A DNA stretch of 64,000 nt from CAZEHO01 sp964511945 (GTDB lineage Bacteria > Actinomycetota > Acidimicrobiia > Spongiisociales > UBA11373), in NCBI GenBank assembly GCA_964511945.1, contig CAZEHO010000001.1, positions 372,001 through 436,000 on the forward strand. The letters run 5' to 3'. The position numbers and the translations under genes were made by a program. Position 1 is the stretch's first letter. Every line of letters starts with the position of its first letter. Below, in pieces: positions 60,346 to 64,000 of the stretch. Under the pieces are notes generated by a model, which searched no databases, was not told the DNA's origin, and saw nothing but the letters and a program-made list of their open reading frames with translations.

Positions 60346-61271
60346 GCGAGCGAATCCTGGTCATCGATGACGATCCGGACATCCTCCAGTTCGTTCGAAT
60401 GAACCTGGAGATGGAGGGATACGACGTCGCCACGTCCCAGCGGGGAACCGAAGGGGTCGAAGCGGCCTTTACTACCGCGCCCGACCTGGTGCTGCTGGAC
60501 ATCATGTTGCCGGACGTGGATGGGCTCGAGGTGTTGCACCGGCTGCAGGTGAGCCCGGCCACATCTCATGTCGGCGTGATCATGATGACCGCCAGGACCC
60601 AGTCCCAGGACCGGATCAAGGGCCTCGAGCTGGGGGCCGACGACTACGTCACCAAACCCTTCGATATCGAGGAGTTGGTGGCGCGGGTCAAGGCGGTGCT
60701 GCGGCGGTCGAAGGCCATGCGGGACCTGTCCCCGCTCACCGGCCTTCCCGGCAACTTCCGAATCGCCGAGGAGTTGCAGCGCCGGATCCAAGCGGGCAGG
60801 CCGATCGCCGTGATCCATGCCGACCTCGACAACTTCAAGGCTTTCAACGATCACTACGGCTTCATGCGCGGCGACAACGTGATCAAGTTCACCGCCACCA
60901 CCATGGTCGAGGCCGCGGTCGAGAGCGGTGATCCCACCTGCTTCATCGGGCACATCGGCGGTGACGACTTCATCGCCGTCACTTCGCCGGATGTGGCCGA
61001 GCAGTTCTGCAAGACCGTCATCGACCGTTTCGACGACGGCATCCTGGACTTCTACGACCCGCACGATGCGCTGCGGGGTTACGTCGAAGTCATCGACCGC
61101 CGCGGCGAACGGCATGCGTTCCCGATCGTGTCCATCTCGCTCGGCGTTGCCACCAACCAGCACCGCACCTTCTCGTCGGAATGGGAGGCCTCGGCGGTGG
61201 CATCCGAGGTGAAGGAACACGCCAAGACCCAACCCGGCTCGGCGTACCGACTTGATCGCAGGACGAACTAG
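60342..61271 (+). CDS. Response regulator with REC and variant GGDEF (GGDDF) domains
   Basis: 309 residues. REC domain (1-120): VIDDDP acidic pair, phosphoacceptor Asp in LVLLDIMLPD, Lys in DDYVTKPFD. A GGDEF-like domain follows (about 130-305) with HADLDNFKAFNDHYGFMRGD and the active-site loop HIGGDDFIAV, Asp replacing the usual Glu. c-di-GMP synthase activity is therefore uncertain. No partner kinase nearby. ATGA overlap with rpe. Confidence 0.88.
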   Translation: MSERILVIDDDPDILQFVRMNLEMEGYDVATSQRGTEGVEAAFTTAPDLVLLDIMLPDVDGLEVLHRLQVSPATSHVGVIMMTARTQSQDRIKGLELGADDYVTKPFDIEELVARVKAVLRRSKAMRDLSPLTGLPGNFRIAEELQRRIQAGRPIAVIHADLDNFKAFNDHYGFMRGDNVIKFTATTMVEAAVESGDPTCFIGHIGGDDFIAVTSPDVAEQFCKTVIDRFDDGILDFYDPHDALRGYVEVIDRRGERHAFPIVSISLGVATNQHRTFSSEWEASAVASEVKEHAKTQPGSAYRLDRRTN

Positions 61272-61292
61272 CGCCCGAGGCGAGTTCGGGCC

Positions 61293-61371
61293 GGAATCAG
61301 GAACCAGAGATCAGAGATCAGACTGAACCGGCCGATCTCTTCATCTGACCTCTGACCTCCGACCTCTGATC
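61293..61371. repeat. Paired-arm heptad repeat (GAGATCA / TCTGACC)
   Basis: Left arm GGAATCA, GGAACCA, GAGATCA, GAGATCA (61293-61320); right arm TCTGACC, TCTGACC, TCCGACC, TCTGATC (61344-61371). The arms are complementary. Sits 21 bases after the REC-GGDDF stop and may also terminate transcription. Confidence 0.85.
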
Positions 61372-61404
61372 TCCCGCACCGGCAGGCTGCCCTTTGCGCC
61401 CCGG

Positions 61405-61410
61405 TAGACT
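61405..61410 (+). promoter_or_regulatory. Possible -10 box for the riboflavin operon
   Basis: TAGACT, 13 bases before the riboswitch P1 helix. -35 unclear. Confidence 0.35.
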
Positions 61411-61423
61411 TCTTCTCACATAC

Positions 61424-61559
61424 CCCCTCTTCGGGGCAGGGTGCAATTCCCGACCGGCGGTGAGCGCTTTTTCGGAGCCGAGCCCGCGAACTCCCCACGG
61501 GGAGCCGATCCGGTGTAAGACCGGAGCCGACGGTGACAGTCCGGATGGAAGAAGAGGGG
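61424..61559 (+). ncRNA. FMN riboswitch (RFN element)
   Basis: P1 closes perfectly: CCCCTCTTC (61424-61432) with GAAGAGGGG (61551-61559). Between them are the conserved blocks GGGGCAGGGTGCAATTCCC, GACCGGCGGTGA, AGCCCGCGA, the GATCCGGTGTAAGACCGG hairpin and GACGGTGACAGTCCGGATG. It controls ribD-ribE-ribBA. No T-run terminator follows; the P1 3' strand contains GAGG close to ATG 61570, so translational control is likely. Confidence 0.97.
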
Positions 61560-61605
61560 CCGCTGCTGCATGGCTGTGGCGCGCGCCCCTGAGGAGACGT
61601 TGGCC

Positions 61606-62649
61606 ATGGACGAGCGGCAGGCGATGCAGCAGGCGATGATGATCGCCGGTGCTGCCCATCCCCACCCCAACCCCCGGGTGGGCGCCGTCGTGCTGGGTCA
61701 TGGCGAGTATGCGGGATCCGGGTTCCACGCTGGGCCGGGCGCCGATCACGCCGAGGTCGTTGCGCTGAATGCCGCCGGCAGTGCTGCGGCCGGAGCAACT
61801 CTGACGGTCACCCTCGAGCCATGTGTCCATACAGGTCTCACGCCACCCTGCACGAAGGCGATCATCGATGCCGGGATCGGCCGGGTCGTCGTCGGCGCTC
61901 TGGACCCCGATCCGAGAGTCTCCGGACGCGGTGTCGCCCGCCTCGAGGAAGCCGGGATCGACGTGGTGGTGCACGATGACGGCGCCGCCGAGTCGGTCGA
62001 TCCGGGTTACTTCCACCAGCGCCGGACCGGCCGCCCCCGGGTCACACTGAAGAGCGCTTTGACGCTGGACGGCCAGACTGCCGCCGCCGACGGGACGGCT
62101 CGCTGGATTACGTCACAGGAGGCTCGCAACGATGGCCACCGGTTGCGGGCCGAGGCCGATGCGATCCTGGTGGGTGCCGGCACCGTTAGGGCCGACGACC
62201 CGGCGCTGACGGTGCGGCTCGACGGATACACCGGGCACCAACCCCGCCCGGTAATCGTCGCCGGGTCACAACCGCTTCCCGAGGACGCGGCGCTGTGGGC
62301 ATCGGATCCGATCGTGCTTGCTCCCGAAGACATGACCGTTGCGGGCGACGTGATCGTGGCCGGGGACGAGGGCCGGATCGACTTCGCCGCCGCACTGGAC
62401 GCACTAGGGGAGCGCGGCATCGTCGACCTGCTCATCGAGGGCGGCGCCACGGTGGCGGCGGCCCTGCTGCGTGAGGGTCTGGTGGATCGTGCGGTCTTCT
62501 ATCTGGCCGCCGCACTGGCCGGTGGGCAGGGGAGAGGGGTCTTCGAGGACGGCTTCGCCACCATCGGAGATTTGCGTCCGATCACCATCGCCGGGGTCAC
62601 CCGGGTGGGACCGGATCTGCGTATCGACATCGAGTTCAAGGAGCACTGA
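61606..62649 (+). CDS. ribD: Bifunctional riboflavin biosynthesis deaminase/reductase RibD
   Basis: 347 residues from ATG 61606, chosen for GAGGAG 9 bases upstream and the MDERQAMQQAM start; ATG 61570 in frame would add 12 residues and sits nearer the riboswitch. Deaminase domain: DHAEVVAL (zinc His, Glu) and LEPCVHTGLTPPCTKAI (zinc Cys pair). Reductase domain: KSALTLDGQTAA, GAGTVRADDPALTVRL and LLIEGGATVAAALL. ribE shares a base with its stop. Confidence 0.95.
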   Translation: MDERQAMQQAMMIAGAAHPHPNPRVGAVVLGHGEYAGSGFHAGPGADHAEVVALNAAGSAAAGATLTVTLEPCVHTGLTPPCTKAIIDAGIGRVVVGALDPDPRVSGRGVARLEEAGIDVVVHDDGAAESVDPGYFHQRRTGRPRVTLKSALTLDGQTAAADGTARWITSQEARNDGHRLRAEADAILVGAGTVRADDPALTVRLDGYTGHQPRPVIVAGSQPLPEDAALWASDPIVLAPEDMTVAGDVIVAGDEGRIDFAAALDALGERGIVDLLIEGGATVAAALLREGLVDRAVFYLAAALAGGQGRGVFEDGFATIGDLRPITIAGVTRVGPDLRIDIEFKEH

Positions 62650-63242
62650 TGTTCACGGGCATCGTCGAGCGGATGGGAACGGTCACTGCGGTGGCCGATT
62701 CCGAAGGCCTCCGCAAGCTGACGATCGACGCCGGGCTACTGACCAACGACATGGCGATCGGCGACTCGATCGCGATCAACGGGGTCTGCCTGACCGCGGT
62801 CGACATCGCCGGAGAGACGCTGGCGGTCGAAGCGGTTCCGGAGACACTGCAGCGATCCAATCTCGGCCGCTTGGAAGCGGGTCACCGGGTCGACCTGGAG
62901 CGCCCGATGGCCGCAGCCGGCCGCTTCGACGGCCACATCGTCCAGGGCCATGTGGACGGTGTCGGCACGTTGCGCTCGATCACCGCTGAGGGTGAATCCC
63001 GGCGGCTGTGGTTCGATGCGCCGGAGAGCGTGCACCGGTATCTGGTGGAGAAGGGATCGGTCGCCGTCGATGGGGTCAGCCTGACGGTGTCCGGTGTTGA
63101 TAAGGGTGGATTCGAAGTCGTGCTGATCCCGCACACTCTCGAGGTCACCGTGCTCGGGCTGCGGGCACCCGGTGACCCGGTCAATCTCGAAGTCGACGTG
63201 CTGGCCAAATACGTCGAGCGAATGCTGGAGGCAACCCGATGA
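62649..63242 (+). CDS. ribE: Riboflavin synthase alpha chain
   Basis: 197 residues with two lumazine-binding repeats. MFTGIVERMGTV and GVCLTAV in the first; GHIVQGHVDGVG and GVSLTVSGV in the second. Dismutates two lumazines to riboflavin. ribBA starts in the ATGA overlap. Confidence 0.97.
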   Translation: MFTGIVERMGTVTAVADSEGLRKLTIDAGLLTNDMAIGDSIAINGVCLTAVDIAGETLAVEAVPETLQRSNLGRLEAGHRVDLERPMAAAGRFDGHIVQGHVDGVGTLRSITAEGESRRLWFDAPESVHRYLVEKGSVAVDGVSLTVSGVDKGGFEVVLIPHTLEVTVLGLRAPGDPVNLEVDVLAKYVERMLEATR

Positions 63243-64000
63243 GCTTCGCCCCGATCGAAGAGGGCATCCAAGCGGTCCGCGAGGGCAGATTCGTCCTCGT
63301 GGTCGATGACGCGGATCGAGAGAACGAGGGTGACCTGATCGTCGCCGCCGAGAAGGTGACGACAGAGCACATCGCCTTCATGGTCCGCCACACCAGTGGC
63401 TTGATCTGCGTGCCGATGACCGGAGCCCGGCTGGATGAGCTGCGCCTCCCGCTGATGGTGACCGAGAACACGGATTCGCATCACACCGCATTCACGCACT
63501 CGGTCGATTTCGTCCACGGCACGACGACGGGCATCAGTGCCGCCGACCGGGCCTCCACCATCCGGGCGCTGATCGATGCCTCGACCGGTCCGGATGATCT
63601 TGCCCGTCCGGGGCACATCTTCCCGCTTCGCTACCGGGAGGGTGGGGTGCTCGCCCGGGCCGGCCATACCGAGGCCTCGATCGACCTCGCCCGGCTCGCC
63701 GGACTTGCCCCTGCCGGAGTGCTGTGTGAGCTGGTCAACGACGACGGCTCGATGGCGCGTCTGCCGGAGTTGGAGAGGTTTTCCAAGGAGCACCAGATTC
63801 CACTCATCAGCATCGCCGATCTCATCGCGTATCGGCGCCGAGGCGAGAAGCTCGTGCGGCGGGTCGCCGAGGCTCACCTGCCGACCGAATTCGGGATCTT
63901 CCGCGCAGTCGGGTTCGAGTCACTGCTCGACGGCTCGCATCAGGTCGCCCTGGTCAGAGGCGAGATCGAGGATGCGACCGACGTGCTGGTCCGGGTGCAC
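63239..64000 (+). CDS. ribBA: 3,4-dihydroxy-2-butanone-4-phosphate synthase/GTP cyclohydrolase II (3' truncated by window edge)
   Basis: 254 codons, open to the last base. DHBP synthase domain complete: DDADRENEGDLIVAAE (metal Glu), RHTSGLICVPM, TTTGISAADRAST, GHIFPLRY and AGHTEASIDLARLAG (metal His). The GTP cyclohydrolase II part begins near LPTEFGIFRAVGF and is cut off before its zinc cysteines. Third gene of the FMN-riboswitch operon; fusion type inferred from the visible start of the second domain. Confidence 0.95.
   Translation, partial: MSFAPIEEGIQAVREGRFVLVVDDADRENEGDLIVAAEKVTTEHIAFMVRHTSGLICVPMTGARLDELRLPLMVTENTDSHHTAFTHSVDFVHGTTTGISAADRASTIRALIDASTGPDDLARPGHIFPLRYREGGVLARAGHTEASIDLARLAGLAPAGVLCELVNDDGSMARLPELERFSKEHQIPLISIADLIAYRRRGEKLVRRVAEAHLPTEFGIFRAVGFESLLDGSHQVALVRGEIEDATDVLVRVH

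Noticed and set aside
61455..61470. T-run TTTTT as an intrinsic terminator before ribD
   Set aside because: It lies inside the riboswitch aptamer loop, not after a GC hairpin.
1..64000. tRNA, rRNA genes, prophage, integrase or classical insertion sequence
   Set aside because: None found by eye: no CCA-ended cloverleaf, no transposase or integrase motif in any frame, no long terminal repeats beyond the elements listed.

Overview
This window is a high-GC chromosomal segment from an actinomycete-type bacterium (Actinomycetota). The evidence is a mycobacterial-type integration host factor (mIHF), a phosphatidylinositol-mannoside operon (pgsA-patA-pimA), PdxS/PdxT, an EF-G2-type GTPase, a helicase-degenerate PriA, and a gene order that follows two blocks of the Mycobacterium tuberculosis map. 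The type IV pilus genes and the many GTG, TTG and possibly CTG starts suggest an uncultured lineage such as Acidimicrobiia; that rank is inference. A run of exactly 100 N marks this as a scaffold. Almost all genes are on the + strand, tightly packed, often with 1- or 4-bp stop/start overlaps.

Layout. 1-8.5 kb: 3' end of thrS, an RND/MMPL exporter with a small membrane protein, then a minus-strand operon fusA2-gltA-hypothetical. 8.7-11.2 kb: pgsA-patA-pimA. 11.2-13.5 kb: pdxS-pdxT-yebC. 13.5-13.9 kb: a 113-bp tandem repeat containing the gap. 13.9-23.7 kb: ruvC-ruvA-ruvB, queA-tgt, yajC-secD-secF and the bifunctional (p)ppGpp enzyme rel. 23.8-27.2 kb: three pilin-like proteins, two with repetitive exported domains. 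27.3-37.4 kb: MBL hydrolase, hisS, aspS, rarA, a small membrane protein, alaS, ruvX, mltG, aroE. 37.5-47.3 kb: type IV pilus locus pilB-pilT-pilC, two pilins, pilD, pilM-N-O and a PilP-like protein. 47.4-52.3 kb: aroC-aroK-aroB-pepQ-efp-nusB. 52.3-58.7 kb: pyrF-mIHF-gmk-rpoZ-coaBC-priA, then def-fmt. 58.7-64 kb: a minus-strand PPK2 kinase, rpe, a REC-GGDDF regulator, and an FMN riboswitch followed by ribD-ribE-ribBA; ribBA runs off the end.

Most genes are housekeeping: tRNA charging, recombination, Sec export, stringent response, shikimate, pyrimidine, CoA, PLP and riboflavin synthesis. The pilus genes are split between two clusters. They include an ATPase pair with MshEN-like N-terminal domains but no secretin, which fits a single-membrane envelope.

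The least expected content is non-coding. Eight intergenic or gene-end sites carry 7-bp-periodic repeats, five of them as two complementary arms around a short loop. Two copies of a ~165-bp imperfect palindrome sit directly after stop codons. A 17-bp duplication at the start of rpe creates a six-codon upstream cistron. Protein oddities are a PyrF with Gln in place of a catalytic Lys, a gmk with no ordinary start codon, and an EF-G2 with Tyr replacing the GTPase His.
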